Shown here: positions 34,598-47,616 of the stretch, one piece after another
Layout of the letters: each line of letters starts with the position of its first letter
Numbering within the stretch: the stretch's first letter is position 1
The notes under the pieces: generated by a model
Seen by the model: only the letters and a program-made list of their open reading frames with translations
The model's database searches: none
Told to the model about the DNA's origin: nothing
Assembly: GCA_021399435.1 (NCBI GenBank)
Contig: JAJTUP010000012.1
Location: forward strand, 682,001-746,000
Origin: Diaporthe sp. PMI_573
Taxonomy: Eukaryota > Ascomycota > Sordariomycetes > Diaporthales > Diaporthaceae
DNA: 64,000 bases
Direction of reading: 5' to 3'
Made by a program: the position numbers and the translations under genes

Positions 34598-37483
34598 GGT
34601 GGGCGACGGGCAGTTCTGCGCAAGAGTTGTTGCCGGTCATTCTTCGCAGAAGCACTCAAGGCCCCTGTCCGGACCCCCACTGATAGCAGAGGACCCTGGC
34701 CGCGCAGGACCCAGCACAGAATTGCAATATGGTGCGAGATCGACAGTGAAGAACGCAGTCTCTAGAGTTGTCGTGCCGGCGCGCAGGACCTGCACGGCGG
34801 TCGACCTTGTTGGGATTTCCAGAGTGCTCGCCAAGGAGATCGCTGAGGATTCTCGACGAGGGTTGTTGGGTTGGCCGGTTGTCAAAGGATTTGGTCTGTT
34901 GTATGCCGGGGCTGATCGGAGGAAGCACGGAGAAAAAGTCGAGGATGCGCAGGAGAGCAGAGCCGAGCCAAGTCGGTCGAGTCACGCACACGGCGACAAG
35001 GATAGCGAATGACGAGTGACTGATACCAGTGCTCATCGACAAATTCCTTTGGGCCGTTCAAACACCAGCAACCGAGGTAGGGCGTGAACGAGTATGACAA
35101 GACAAAGGGAAAAGAGGGGAGCAAGAGCCGGAGCCGAAGCAAGAGCAAGAGCAAGAGCGAGAGCAAGAGCGAGAGCTGGAGCCAGAGCTGGAGCTGGAGG
35201 CAAGCAGAGATAGAAAGACAGTCATTCCTATTATCAGTGGCAAGCCGGCGGCTCGCCTTGGCGGGGCTTTGTCGTTGACTAAGAGGTAAGGGCCGCCCAC
35301 TAGCCTGCGACGACCCGGTTGCGCATTGGGAGGCTACTTGCAGTGTAACTCGGTAAACTCGCGCGGCCTTGCGCATCTGCACGCACGAGCAACATGTGTA
35401 ATTTATTTTGGGCCTTATGAGTGGTGCCAGCTGTGACGCTGGACGCTCTGGTGCTCTCCGGTCCTCGATGCGGAGGGTTCCCGCATGTGCAGACACGCGA
35501 GGTGGCACGCAGGCAGGCCTAGGCATGTTGGCATTGCAGGGAAGCAAACCGGAAGCAGAGGCTAGAGACTCTTCAGGTCCGTCTTGCATGAGGAGCATGC
35601 AGGCGGGTTGACGGACGTGGGGGCTATGCGTGTGCATACAAGCACGCTTGATCCCATCGATCCACCCGACGATAATCAGATTCCCCAATTGAGTTTCCCT
35701 CGACGCCGTCGCCCCATCTATCACCCACGCGAAACTCTAACAAGCCCAATGCGAGCCGAACCCGATTCGTGGGGTTCGCAACTATACTTGGACGTGCAGA
35801 CAGACTACTAAAATCCCAACCAAGTCTAACGTGCCCAATTTGCGCGATATGTACATATGGCCTCATCAGGGCATGCAGGCACGGAAATTGTCCGCACAGC
35901 AATAGACTGCGAACTCTGCGTGCCTGGTGTTACCCAACGCCCCGGAGAACAACTTCCTTCCCCCCCCCCTTCCCTGTCGTGGTGACAAGCATCGAGCCAG
36001 AGACGCACCCCGCAATTTGGGCGCCAGACTACGACAGTCGAGCGTGCTCCCCATGCCCTGTCCGTGCAACCCCACGCACTTGCATATGCGTCGAGTTCTG
36101 CAGCAACCGCACCAGACACTCCTACCACACCCTACCGCCGCTACCACCACGACACCCACAAGTCAATGCCATGAGGCGCGAAGGAGCAGAATGCCTGGCC
36201 CGAACAGCCAGCATGGCACACAACACCACCATCTGGCAAGACCTGGGCCCCTCCACCGAGGTAAACTGCCAAATCAGGGCAGAGAATGTAAGCTCGGGTC
36301 TCTGGGCTTCCGTGAGCCGCCTTCCCACCTCCAAGACCACCACCAGCCTGCCAGCCCAAGCCACCTGCCAGTCTGCTGCCGGCCAGCCAGCCACCTCATG
36401 CTGTGTGACGGGTGATCCGCGCCTCTTGAACGTTGTTTTGCCGCGGTGCCCTGCCAGAAAATACACACAAAACTAGGCTAGACTAGACAGTTGAATGCCC
36501 TCCCTTCCTATCGGGGCAACCGATGCGTCCCATGTTCACGATTGCGGATAACCTCGGCGGCATTGTGGATGTGAGGGCTCAACTTGCTCACTGCCTGCTG
36601 ACCATGGCACCCGGCGGCCGGCCCTCGTATATCTCAGCCGCATTGAAGTGGCATCCATATTCGAAATGGATTGGGCCATTGCGTGCCTTGAACTCGCGAT
36701 AACTTGGCATTCTTGTCCAGCATTCCACGTCACAGGCTCAAATTACAACGCCACAAGTGATTTGGAAACATGGCTTGTAGTTGAACCTATGTAGCTGACC
36801 GTGTGTCACAAGGCACGATCCTGTCCGGCTCGTCACCATCAGAGCCGCAACCCTCGCCACCATCGCGTCAGGCTCGATCGAGGGCGCTGATTTGATTGAT
36901 GTACGCGTGACCGAGGGGCGCCGCTCTAGGGCTGATTGCTCCACTTGCAAAAAAGCCCCGTTGTGACGTACGGTCGGCAGGCCTGCAATGTTGCAGCGAT
37001 CCTTCTCGAGCCCATGTCTGGGCGGCTTCTTCCAACTTCGCCAGCCGGCTTGGGCTCCGCAACCGACCGCATGTGGTTGTAGGGCGGCACCCCGTACCAA
37101 ACCCCTGGATTGACGCTCCCAAGGCCCCCATCCTGCGCCCTGCTGCAATGCATGACATCAAGCGGCACATTGCGCGCCTCTCACCTGCAGATTGTGATAT
37201 TCTGCAGGGCAGCTCTCCTGCTCCCCGCCTCTCCTTGATGGCGCTGCGGTCTGATAAAGCGCGGCATGCCGAGAGTAATCACACACACCCTGCCCCTGGA
37301 AAGACGAAAGAGGCATACCGGGCCGGCTATGGTGAGCCCGAAAAGTGACCCAGGCCCGATTGGCCGTCTTCAGCAGCCGCCCTTGCCTGCCCTCGGAGCT
37401 GACGGTGAGGCGCCGTGGTCGTCGTCCGCCTCAGCACCCCCGCCCGGCCGGGGGAGAAAGGGGGGCGGGGGCGGTCATCACAA
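34598..37483. other. 2.9-kb region without a recognisable gene
   Basis: Open frames up to about 280 codons occur (34882-35724 minus, 35769-36476 plus) but they are low-complexity, lack recognisable motifs and overlap each other on opposite strands. A short AG-rich repeat is listed separately. The left part must hold the promoter of the ACT-domain gene. No RNA gene or transposon was seen. Confidence 0.5.
35119..35201 (+). repeat. Degenerate hexanucleotide repeat (AAGAGC/GGAGCC type)
   Basis: About 80 bases made of imperfect six-base units such as AAGAGC, GAGAGC and TGGAGC, nearly all purine on the plus strand. It lies in non-coding DNA. Confidence 0.8.
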
Positions 37484-39620
37484 TCATCCGCCCATGGCCG
37501 CCTCGTTCTTCTTGATGCCAACCACAACCAGGTTCCGCGGGCTCTGGCTGTAGTCGAACACCGACTCCACCCAGCAGTCCTGGACGACGTCACCGTGCTC
37601 CCTGAGGAAGAGCCAGCGGTCCGTCACGATCAGCGACTCGACCACCCCGGCGCTGAAGGCCATCAGCGTCCAGATGCTGCTGAGCTCGCGCTTCCGCGGC
37701 GCGTACGCCCTCGCGTACGCCTCGATCTCGTCGTCCGTCATGTCGCCCATCTTCTCGTCGATCACCGCGCTGTACTTGTCCGAGTCCTGGTTGGACGCCA
37801 GCTTCTTGATCGCCCCGCGCACGTAGGCGTGGAACGACTTGAAGCAGCTCTTGCCGAGGGACCCGATGATGACGGGGTTCGTGCTCATGTTGAACGGGCT
37901 TTCCTTGCCGTCCCTTCTCTCCACCTCGCCATCGCCGCCGTCGGTTTTGTCGTGGTACACCTTTGTGATGACCCCTTTGTCCAGGAATATCTTTTGCAGT
38001 ACTGCGCGGTAAAAGTGCCTGGTGAAAAAGGAGTCGGACTCAACTTCTGTCCAGTTCTGTGGTGCTTGACATGCTTGTACAATATGGAATGTTAGCAATG
38101 TCTAGTCAAAGTGGTTCTCCTTTTCGTTTTATGTTTCTTGAAATCCTCCGCGGCACTCAGGACGCCTATCCGTCTTCTAGGCAAACCGGGCAGAACAAGT
38201 GCCGAAGAGTGGCCCCGATGCGAGGTGACGAGCCTCTGCTGAAAAAGTTCCAGGGGAAGAAACATTATAGAGAAGGCCTTACCCATCATTCGAGCTGTTA
38301 TATTAAAACGAATACCACGGCCGTTGTAGCAAGACACCCGGTTGCTCATAGGGAAGCCTTGAGGGTCATACTTCTCTGACTCTCGCACCACCCGCCCATT
38401 GACAGCTTGTAGGCTGGGCCGCATGTAAGGCAGTTTGTACGTCGGAGGGCCCAACTTCTCCGTAAGTAAGTTGTAGCAGCACCCCACGATCGCGACTGCC
38501 TTGATGCTGGGGTTCAGGATCATGGAGCGGATCCCAAAGTGCGAGAGATTTCCGCAGGAGTGGATCGATATTGCCATCAGTGAGAGCTCTTTGCGCTTCT
38601 CCTCCGGTATGTCGGCATCGTGGATCTTGTTGAGCACGTCGGACAGGTCCCCGGTCTCCAATCGCCCTGTGACGTACTTGATCAGGCCTCTTCCCTCCTC
38701 GGGTCGGTAGATGGCCTCCAGCTCTTTCCTTGGCCTGAATTCGGCTGCCGCAATCTGCTCAGCCGTGTGTTGTTCCGCCTTGCGTCTTCTGGCCTTCTCA
38801 TCCAGATCGCTGGCATCCTTCTTACTGTCCACCAAGCTTTGCCAGATCTTCTTGTTTCTCAGCACCTTCTCCGTCTCTGCGATGCCTGCGAGCACGTCTA
38901 GCTCCCTAGCACCCGCCTGGTTGTGCTCGTGCCTCTCGACAGCAACGATGTCCTTACTGTATGGGGCAGAGGCCAGCGTCCGGCCAAGATAGTTCTGACC
39001 GCTGCCGAAGTCGATAAAGTGCGTCATGTCGGTCCCCGTCAGCTGGGCGATGTCTCCGGCCAAACGGTCCACATAATCTGCGAAGTTGACAACCTCATGT
39101 TTTTTCTTTACGTTCATACCCACAGCTACTTGCCGGGGTATGACGGGCAGCCTGGGCTTCGCTGGTGTAAACGAGCGCCTAAGTGAGAGCCTCCGTATGT
39201 CCTTGACGTACTGGCGCAGGGACTCGGGCGCTTCAGGCCGTGAGTGTCCTTCCTCAGGGGCATCTGGGTCATCTCTCAACAGAAAGCCCAAAAGTGTCAT
39301 GGGATCGCACTTCATCAGAAACTCCTGCCAGTCGGGTTCGAGAACCCATTCGAACAACCCCGGCTCATTTGTGAAAAAATCGAGGATGTGCTGGCATGTG
39401 TTAGCCACCGGGACGGGTCCCAAAGTGATGTGTACTGGAACATTTGAAAACATGGCACAGCCTGAGGGGGAAACAGTAAAAGGAGTAGGATGGTCCTTAC
39501 CACCCCGCCGCAGAGAATTTGGAAAAGATCGGTTGTCGAGACAAAGTCCAGCAGTGAGCTCACATAATGCTCTGCCGAGCCGAACTCGTCAGATATGGGT
39601 AGTGGCTTGCTTGGTGGCAT
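37484..39620 (-). CDS. METTL25/RRNAD1-like methyltransferase-domain protein
   Basis: The protein belongs to the family of animal METTL25 and RRNAD1, which carry an AdoMet-dependent methyltransferase fold; the substrate in fungi is not known to me. Exons: 39620-39501, 39390-38283 and 38073-37484 (605 residues, frame closed). Exon 1 starts MPPSKPLPISDEFGSAEHYV and joins HILDFFTNEPGLFEW across an intron with GTAAGG donor and CTAAC branch site. The AdoMet-binding motif is HFIDFGSGQNYLGRTLA (mid-protein). Family marks further on are SIHSCGNLSHFGIRSM, VGCCYNLLTEK and GFPMSN. The second intron (209 bases, GTAAGG donor, CTAACAT branch) restores RMM|ACQAPQNW. No membrane segment or targeting peptide is seen. 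Transcription runs away from the phosphatase gene on the same strand. Confidence 0.87.
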
Positions 39621-40159
39621 ACTGAGGAGCCTCGAGAACAATGTTTTTGCAAGTACCAAACTTGGTCCGTGTAAGTGATTTTGAGATTCAGATCAGCCCT
39701 GTACTGGGAAAAATTAAGCTGTTTTGTTAGTGCACAGGAAGTGGCTGGACCCCTGTGGGGAGAGGACGCTAGTCCTAAAGTGGTGATATACACGTACTGC
39801 ACCAGGCAGACCATCTAGACACAGACAATGATAATGTTTTCTGCAACAAGTGTAATTCCATGTACATGTAGCCCAATTGCTGGTCGAGAAACTTGGTATC
39901 CTTTATAGCTTTACACCTAATAGCAAATGGATTTCGTAGATGGGGAGTCATGTTTGCACTGGGTATCCAAATACCAACAGCTCTTGAACGTGGAGTCCTC
40001 ATGTTGAAGTGTAGATTCATATGTTGATTCACACGGACAGTTTCATTTATGGGTTAGAGACTCACTACTAAATGTTACAGACTACACCAAGAGTTTGATA
40101 TTAGTATCAATTAGCAACATTATATACTATCATGACTATCGCAGCCCCATACCACCTTC
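39621..40159. other. AT-rich intergenic region
   Basis: The sequence from about 39650 to 40150 is clearly more AT-rich than the flanking genes. It lies between the stop of the alkaline phosphatase and the start of the METTL25-like gene, both on the minus strand, so it holds the 3' flank of one and the promoter of the other. No gene was recognised. Confidence 0.6.
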
Positions 40160-42555
40160 TTAATGCCCAGATCCTTCCAATAGCCCATACCCATCTGTCA
40201 CATTAGCCGGCCGCGCCAGGCCCAAGCAGTCAGCCATGCTGTAGAAGATCTCAATGGCGCTGTACACGCCGCCAAACAGCTCCTGGCACGGGCCCATGGC
40301 GAAGACAGCGACGTCGGTGAGCGAGTGCACGCCCTGCGCCTCGTAAGTGGGCAGAGTGCCATTGACAATGTATCCACCGACGTTGTCCGCCGGGTTGACA
40401 AAGTAGTCGTCGCTGTCGAACCCGGAGATGTTGGCCGTGGGCGTCCTCGGCTTCTCTTTGTGGACGCGGTACGTCTCCCTGCGGTCCGGGCTCGCCCCGG
40501 CCCCCGACGCGATCACGTAGCGAGGGTCCCAGTTCACGGGGAAGTGAGGCCCCGTGTTGTAGCCGACGCCCTCGACCTCGACTGTGTACTGGGACTGCCC
40601 GGAGTTCTGGTACACCCCGACCGCGTTGCGCTTCTCGCGGTCTGTCTCCTTGGATGCCATATACTTTGTGTCCGCGCTGCCGAACACGTCGAACCCGTGG
40701 CCGTGGTCTGCTGAAACAACTATCAGGGTGTCCTCGAAGATGCCCAGGGCTTTCAGGTGCTCTACAGTTGCCCGGACCGTGTCGTCGAGCTCGAGGAGAT
40801 CGCCCAGGGCGCGGTCGTAGTCCAAAGCGTGCATCTGCTTGTCGATAGAAGCCGCCTCGGACATCAGGAAGAATCCCTTGTCGCCGCCGCGCTCGTTCAG
40901 GATGTCGATAGCCTTGAGGGTCATGTCCTTGAGGCCCGGGAGGTCAAGCGCGGCAGACCTATTGCCGGAAGGGTCGTTGGTGAACGTGTTCAGGACATCC
41001 GTGTACACGTTGCGGTCGAGCCACACGGGGAAGTTGGACCGGCAGAAGACGCCGAGAGCCCTGGAGCTGTTCGGTAGCTCGAGGAGTGAGGTCTTGTTGA
41101 GAGAAATTTCGTAGTCCTGCGCGGCAAACTCGGCGTAGTAGTCCTTGCCTTGGTACGAGCCAGACCCAGGCAAGAACTGCTCAGCACCACCCCCGAAGTA
41201 GACGTCAGGAGCACCGGCGTACGGCCACGAATAGTTGGTGACCCCGTTCAAGGCCTGATCGACCAACGGACCGTACAGACTTCGCGAGCGGGTGTGCGCC
41301 GTCAGTGCGGTAGGCGTGGCATCTGACAGGGTCGCAGTGGTCACGGCGCCCCAGGCAGAGCCGTGGATGCGGCGCAAGAGCTCCACGATAGTCTCGACCT
41401 TGGGGTCGTCAAACGGATCGGGCGAAGAGTCCGCGTAAACACCCATAGCATTCACCGTGCTCTTGTGACCCGAATACAGCGCTGAGGCGGAGTTGGCTGA
41501 GTCCGTGATGTCTTCTCTTCGTGTTAGCTTTTTGCCACGGCTCACAAGCTGTCCGCCCCCAAGAGATCACTCAGGGGCCGGTTTGGGCAACATAGATAGA
41601 TGTATACGTACAGGTGTCGATGGAGTGCGTCATTTGGTGCCCTAGCACAGGGAACTTGTCCAGCTGCATGGTGGTCTGGTACCTGCCATTGATAGATTTG
41701 TGGCCCAGCAGGCGGGCGGCAGTGATCATGTTCGTGGTCATGCCATCACCTATAGGTATATCAGCAGCTGTCGAAGTTGTGGATCACATGGGAGGCAATT
41801 ACCAATGAAGAAGATGACATTTTTCGCCCGCTTCTCCTCAGCCAAGGGTCTCACAAGCCATTTTGCCTCAGTCTGCTCGCCATCATAGTAGTTCAACGTC
41901 ACAGTGTACTCTCCAGGCTCATAGAGCGCGATTCGACGATACACTTTTGAAGCAACATTCACAACCGACTTGGTCCCGGCATCTTGGGCGAAGAGATCCT
42001 CGTACCACGAGAAAGTCCAAGTCTCGACTGTTTGCTCTGTCAGTCAAAGCCCAAGTCTTTTCGACACATTCTTTGCAAAATAATCGTGCACCGTGGAAGT
42101 TACAGCAAGTGCCCGTCCACTTCCAGTGTTTAGCTGTGATTGACATCACGGCGCGAGAAGCATGTTGCATGTGCAATACGTTCACATGTTGACTCAAAAT
42201 ACATGTGAGACACTCCGAGACAGCCTGAGGGGAGGGGAAAGGAACACTGAAAATACTGACCCTCGGGTTCCTCAAGATCAAAGAACTCGGCAATGCTTGT
42301 CGCGGTGCCGTTGGATCCCTTAGCTATAGACACAGTGAAGTCGGTATCCGGCTCACCCCCGTTGGCCTCGGAGCCGTTGACCGGGGCGTGGACCTCAAAA
42401 CGTATGTCGAATTCCTGGCCCGGAAGGAAATCCTGCTGGTCGGGGGGCAGGATGCAGCCGAGCGTCGGGCACGTGCCTAAGCGTTGGAAGTGCTGCGCAT
42501 ACACGGCCGGGAATGAAGCCGCCGCGATGGCGAGCAGCTTGAGGTTTGCTCTCAT
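40160..42555 (-). CDS. Secreted alkaline phosphatase
   Basis: A zinc/magnesium-dependent alkaline phosphatase, predicted to be secreted. Exons: 42555-42261, 42027-41803, 41749-41612 and 41511-40160 (669 residues, frame closed). The N-terminus MRANLKLLAIAAASFPAVYA is a good signal peptide. About 120 residues of beta-rich sequence precede the catalytic domain, which starts at NVIFFIGDGM with the first metal-ligand Asp. The active-site serine is in TDSANSASALYSGHKS, restored by the splice at 41612/41511 (T|AC gives Tyr before Ile-Thr-Asp-Ser). Further metal ligands lie in MSEAASIDKQMH and VVSADHGHGFD. Many N-x-S/T sites fit glycosylation. The final acceptor is preceded by two other AG pairs; the one used is required by frame. 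Phosphate or carbon control is likely but no site was assigned. Confidence 0.92.
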
Positions 42556-44052
42556 CCTGAAATTGGTGCTGCGCTGGGGCGACGGTGCGTCTGCGGCGGT
42601 CAGGGCGGAGAATGCTATGTAGACAACAAGGCGCACTTCGCACTTCTCATCCCATACGAAAAGCACTAGCTAATGGACCGGCGGTCCCTCCCACTTTATA
42701 CATGGGCAACGACAACCCAAGGCCGCCGACCCGAGTGAACGGCTGCATCTGCATATGCACCTCTCGTTCCATTCTCCATCCCATGTCGTGCCGCAAAGGC
42801 CGGGATCAACCCCTCTGCCAGGCGAATAAGCTCGCTGATACCGGTGATTGAGGGCGGGCAGTCCATGCGGTCATTGGGTGAGGCCGGTTCGGTCAACCTG
42901 GGAACGCCCCGTAGGCACGTACCCGGGAGCATGGAAGCCCTACGCGGGGACAAATGCAACCTCAGGAATCAACGACGTCCCTCCGGGCACGTGTGCCCCT
43001 CGCGACAAGCGTTCGACGACATCGAGGATGACTAGCGCGTGGAGCACCAGATATGGGAACCGGCGGCCCCAGCGACCCACGAGAGACTGATCCTTCTCCC
43101 AAACACCAGCAAACCAGCGCTGTTGGTTCTCGCTAACCCTTGCACGAGGCTGGGGGGAGCTTCCTGTGCAGCGTTCTTTTTCTCCAAGGTTTACCTCTCA
43201 GGCCGGCGGGCCGCGGTGCAGGCGCAGGCGGTGGGCTGTCGTTAAAAGGCCGCAACAGGAAGGAAGTCTTGTCGATGGTATCCTGCGTGCGCAACGTGAT
43301 GTCAGAGCGAGACGTGATTGGTCTTGATAAAATTCTTGCGCCAGAGCCATCAGGAAATGTCTTGAACGCCGCTCGCCGCCAAGGGACGCTTGACATATCG
43401 GCAGGAGGGGTGCACCGAAATTGAGCCTTGGCAGCAGGTAGACACAGCTCCGCACACCGAGCTGTCACTTGGCATAGGAGCCAACGGGCTTGATTATATA
43501 AGAGAGCTGTGCCGTGTATATAAGACACCTGTGACCACTTGGTAGCTGGCTGTTGATCAATGTGACCTGCGACGGCAAGGAGGCACCCGAGCGGCCCTTC
43601 CCACTGTAGGGAAAGAGGAGGGAACGTGTGGTGCCATTCTGTCTTGACGTAGAGATAGACTCGACGCTGGAAGAATTGTTGAGAACTTGTTGAAGATGTC
43701 ATGCGAATTACCGTACGATCGAAGACGAAGGCGTCAGGCGAGGATCTCGAGAAACGACCCATGCCGGGTCAAACCCACTGCTCAACCAAATTGACCTACA
43801 GAGTAAGTTGAGACCAAAGCAAGGGAAATTGTCAGCATCCCACGTTCGAGGCGATCGAGTCAAGGTTGAGCCACGAGGCTGAGAGTGTTTGTCCAAGTAT
43901 TTTGATTAATGCCCTGAAAATGACAATTGTCGCCACCGTAACTCATAAGTCATGGTCTCTGATATAAAGCCTCCATATGATGTACAATTAATATGTCGAA
44001 GCCTGCATTGAAGGTACCCCGCCGCTTCGAGAATATATACGTCTTGCGAGGA
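42556..44052. other. Intergenic region between phosphatase and lipase genes
   Basis: Holds the phosphatase promoter and the 3' flank of the lipase gene. Two TATATAAG words on the plus strand (43495-43502 and 43517-43524) have no recognised gene downstream. The longer frames here have no recognisable protein features. Confidence 0.5.
42695..42700 (-). promoter_or_regulatory. TATA box of the alkaline phosphatase gene
   Basis: TATAAAG on the minus strand lies 140 bases upstream of the start codon, in the expected range for a fungal TATA promoter with a roughly 100-base leader. Confidence 0.55.
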
Positions 44053-45372
44053 TTAATTCGCTGAGCCATCAGCGGCTAGTTGTTTACTGTATGCAATATC
44101 TTGCGTCGTGTAGTTGTTGAGTCTTTGCTCCAGCTCCTCATCGGACACATCGTCACGTGTCCACAAGGGGTTTGATTCGACGTCGTCTCTCGTCTTGAGT
44201 GCCATGTCCGTGCTGCTGGAAACGGAATCGCATCCCATGTACTGGAAGTAGTCTGCTCGATTTTGCCAGTTAGTGAGTGCCATCCCAATATCTTTTTCGT
44301 AAAATCCAGAGCTTGTACATCCCCGTCCCAGGATGTGTTCGGCGACTCGAGACAGTCATGATCCGGCTGTAAAGACTTACGGAGGTGGGCGTCACCGTCC
44401 AGCCCAAAGGTTCCCGCATTGCAGCTTATGTTTGCATAGCCCAGGCAGGTCTTGATCTCATCAATGGTATAATCGACGTCAGTGGCCGGCCCAGAGGCGA
44501 GCCAATACTCGGGACTTGTGTGGAAGTAACCAAACAGGATTGGCGGCAGACGAGGGACAGGGTCGTCAAAGTGCGTTGCCCGGTACTCGGCGCCGACTTG
44601 GTTGGTAACGTATTTGACAAGAGCGAGGTTACCAACCCGGGGCGAGCCATAGGTGTAGAGGTCACAGGCGTAGCTTTGTCATGAGAGTCAGAGGACATAC
44701 AGACTGTCGCGGGATGCGAGCTTTTACTCACCCCATGTTCCTGAACTCGATGGCTGCCAGTGTGCCTACCGCACCCCCAAGGGAGTGGCCCGTGACGACA
44801 AGCGTATAGCCTGGGTACTCAGCGAAAGCGGTCTTGATGAAGCCCAAGGTGTATTCCCGAATAGACTCCCACGCAATCTTGAAGCCACTGTGAACCGCAC
44901 AGCCAGTTGTGTAGCTGCACGGTACTTGGAGGAAGGTGAGGTCTGCAATCCAGTTGCGTATGCCGGACGAGCCGCGGAAAGCCACAACAATCTCTTTCCT
45001 GACACTGTCGACTGCAACGTAGCCCTCCATCTCAAAGATGGTTGTGTTAGGCAGGGAGCCGACAACTGTAGCCCCATTCGCCATTACCTGCGGGCAGCCA
45101 TCCTCGCAGGTAACCTGGGTGCCGGCAGCATTGTCGCTATTGCAGTATGTAGACGCAGAATACTCTGCGTAGTATTGCATGTTCTCGTAAATAGCTGTCG
45201 TCAAAGCTGAAGCATCTATACGAAGACTAAATTAGGTGGAGAACAAGACGGAACTGTTTCCATGCAGCGCCGACTTACCATCACGAGTCACGAGGCTCTT
45301 GGCCGGAGCAAGAGGGGATGCCACAACTGAGGCGACTGCCCATGACAGAGAGAACGCGACGGAGAACCTCAT
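44053..45372 (-). CDS. Secreted class 3 lipase
   Basis: A triacylglycerol lipase or feruloyl-esterase-like enzyme of the fungal class 3 family. Exons: 45372-45279, 45215-44732, 44673-44381 and 44252-44053 (356 residues, frame closed). [18 protein letters not shown] is a signal peptide and is followed by a short propeptide ending in VTRD. The nucleophile elbow is [12 protein letters not shown] with Ser near residue 176. The catalytic Asp is in [12 protein letters not shown] and the His in GDAHLHYF, the latter created by the last splice (C|AC). [15 protein letters not shown] matches the oxyanion-hole region. Six or more Cys residues would form disulfides. A Ser/Asp-rich C-terminal extension of about 60 residues is unlike the shortest family members. 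Substrate class (fat or feruloyl ester) cannot be told. Confidence 0.93.
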
Positions 45373-47596
45373 TTTGCCTCGCGAGCATGCGCAACACTGG
45401 AGTGGGTGGATGCCGGGCGGGCGATGAGTCAAAGGAGCCGGGACTTGTACACAGTACTCTCAAGACACCACCACACCGAGGAGAGCTGCAGGACCCGAGG
45501 GGCAGGAGCGAGGCCAGGGTTCACATCTTATGTAGGTCTCACATCCTCGTGGGGTCTACTGGAGTGGGCATAGATGATCCTGTTGGGGGCCCACGGAACA
45601 AGATGTGGTGCCTGGCGATCCGACCCCGGCGCGATGCGGCGGCGTGGTTGTCCCACACTCCTCAACATGCTGCCAAAGTCTTCACTCGAGGAATACACGG
45701 GTGCACGGGCAGCAAGCCAGGTTCATGAGGGCAGAGGAGGTGCGGTAAAGGCGGAGGGTAGCACCGCTGATGGGCATGACGATGATTGACTCGGCCAGAG
45801 GGCGGTTCGAGCTGCGAGCTGCGATCTGGTTTCCCCAGAATTCGGACCCAACCGCGAACAGGCAGACAGGGCCATCTATTGGGTTACTGGCGGTCGCGTG
45901 ACGGCTGAATCTGCAAGTCACGGATCGAAAGCGGCGCCGAGGACTGGCCGATCTGCGGATGTCGACGGCAGTGCGGCATCCAACTCCACGTTTGCAACCA
46001 TTTACGCGAGCAACCCGTCAGGGCCAGCCACCACCGTCATCAGCACCGGCAGGCCGCCAAGCTGGCGGGCTGAAAGGGGCGGTTCCTGTGCAAGCTGACA
46101 GGATGGCATTGGCAGGTACTGATGATGGTTGGTTCTTGGTTCACACCGAGGGTCGGGAAATGCGCCTTGTGGTTGCGTGCCCCAGTGATATCGACAGCAT
46201 CCGACAATTAATACTGCGCACTACTATTTAACAAGAGCGGCAGACTATTGTAAATGTGCGTTGCTGTTGGTGAAGCTGCCGCGCTGTCGGTTCGTCTGAA
46301 GGAAGAAGTTTTGCGGCCCGGAACCCTGTCACCATGTGCCTGCCAACACAATGGGCTTGTGGGGGCCATTAGCGAGCCTGTTCAAGGTCCGGGGTTCTCA
46401 AAGCAGAGGCGCTTCATGGTACAAGGTTCAATCGGTGGTGGAGCGGTGCCTATTGGCCCACGGCAGTTGACCCCAAAAAGTACGGGGGATGCATGCTCTC
46501 TCTCACCGATGGACAGTAGACTGCCTGACTGCCCCGCAAAGATAACGTCGTCGGTCTTAGTGTTACTATTGAGGTGCGGTCCGGTCTGGCCTCTCTGCCT
46601 CTTCAGCTTGCGGTTTGGCTCGATTATTAATGCCCGTGGATTTCTCAACAATCTCCATATCAGACTTTCAAGGCGGGGCCGAGGGGACGAAGATCACCCA
46701 AGCTTTATCACCCAAGCGCTACATCCACAACTTAAACAACAGCCCACTCGATGCCCAACCAGCCAACCTTCTTTTCGGCCGGTCTGTGTCGCACTTTGCA
46801 GTCACAACTGATGGATCTGATCGCGGGACGAGGCGGATCGCCGCCGCATCTGCTTCCGCTCCTCGTGAGCTATCATTACACAGTACCTTCCAAGGCGCGA
46901 GGGCGGGAGCGAGTACGCGATACGATCATGACGAAGTCGCCTCGCAGGGGACGGAGCGCGTCTTTTCAGCTTGCCCCGGCTGGCCCGTCGCCCAGGTCTT
47001 GTATGCATGGACAAGCCAGGCAGCCAGGGTCGAAATTGGGATGAACACGCGCGACCCCAACTTGAGAGCCGACTAGAGAAAGCCACGTCCAGGAACAGAC
47101 ATATTTGTCAAGTTATCAGCCTCGAGCCGCCAGGTATTTCCGGCTTGCTTGCTTCCCGCTTCTTCAGCCACACAACGGTTAGTCTGTGCTGTGCATTTGT
47201 GCATCTGCGCATCTGGCACTTGCAGATTTATCGTATTTCTTCCGGAGCGATTCGGCATTGACACCTGTCGGCCGAGCGGACCGCCCACTCAGACTGCCTG
47301 ATCAGCCAGGGGGTTCTCTGCAAGATGCCGTCAACCGACCATCATGCATCATGGACGATCCCCATCAGCCACTTCCTGCTCGACTCCTCCTGCTGATGCT
47401 GCACTTGCTCCAGGCCTGTCGTATTGCGGCTGCATGCACGGTCGTGCCTATCACAGCTCCCGTCTGACGCCGCGGACGTCTCCAAGCCTCGGCGTCTCCC
47501 CGCATTGGGAAGGACAGCGGGAGTAGTGAACAACCTTCAACCATCACGACGACGAGTAAGAAGATCTCCCCACAATCCCGCGGCCGCCGACTCCTC

Positions 47597-47616
47597 TTTT
47601 TTTTTTTTTTTTTTTT
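47597..47616 (+). repeat. Poly-T homopolymer (20 bases)
   Basis: Uninterrupted T run within the divergent region between lipase and beta-glucosidase. No element-like flanks are seen. Confidence 0.9.

Noticed and set aside
34882..35724. 280-codon frame on the minus strand
   Set aside because: Low-complexity Leu/Ser runs derive from the AG-rich repeat; no motif and no plausible gene structure.
37415..38095. Open frame of about 226 codons on the plus strand
   Set aside because: Antisense shadow of the last METTL25-like exon; GC-rich codon use opens the opposite strand.
47597..47616. Poly-T run as the tail of a retroposed element
   Set aside because: No element body or target-site duplication is visible next to it; the same holds for 8303-8323.
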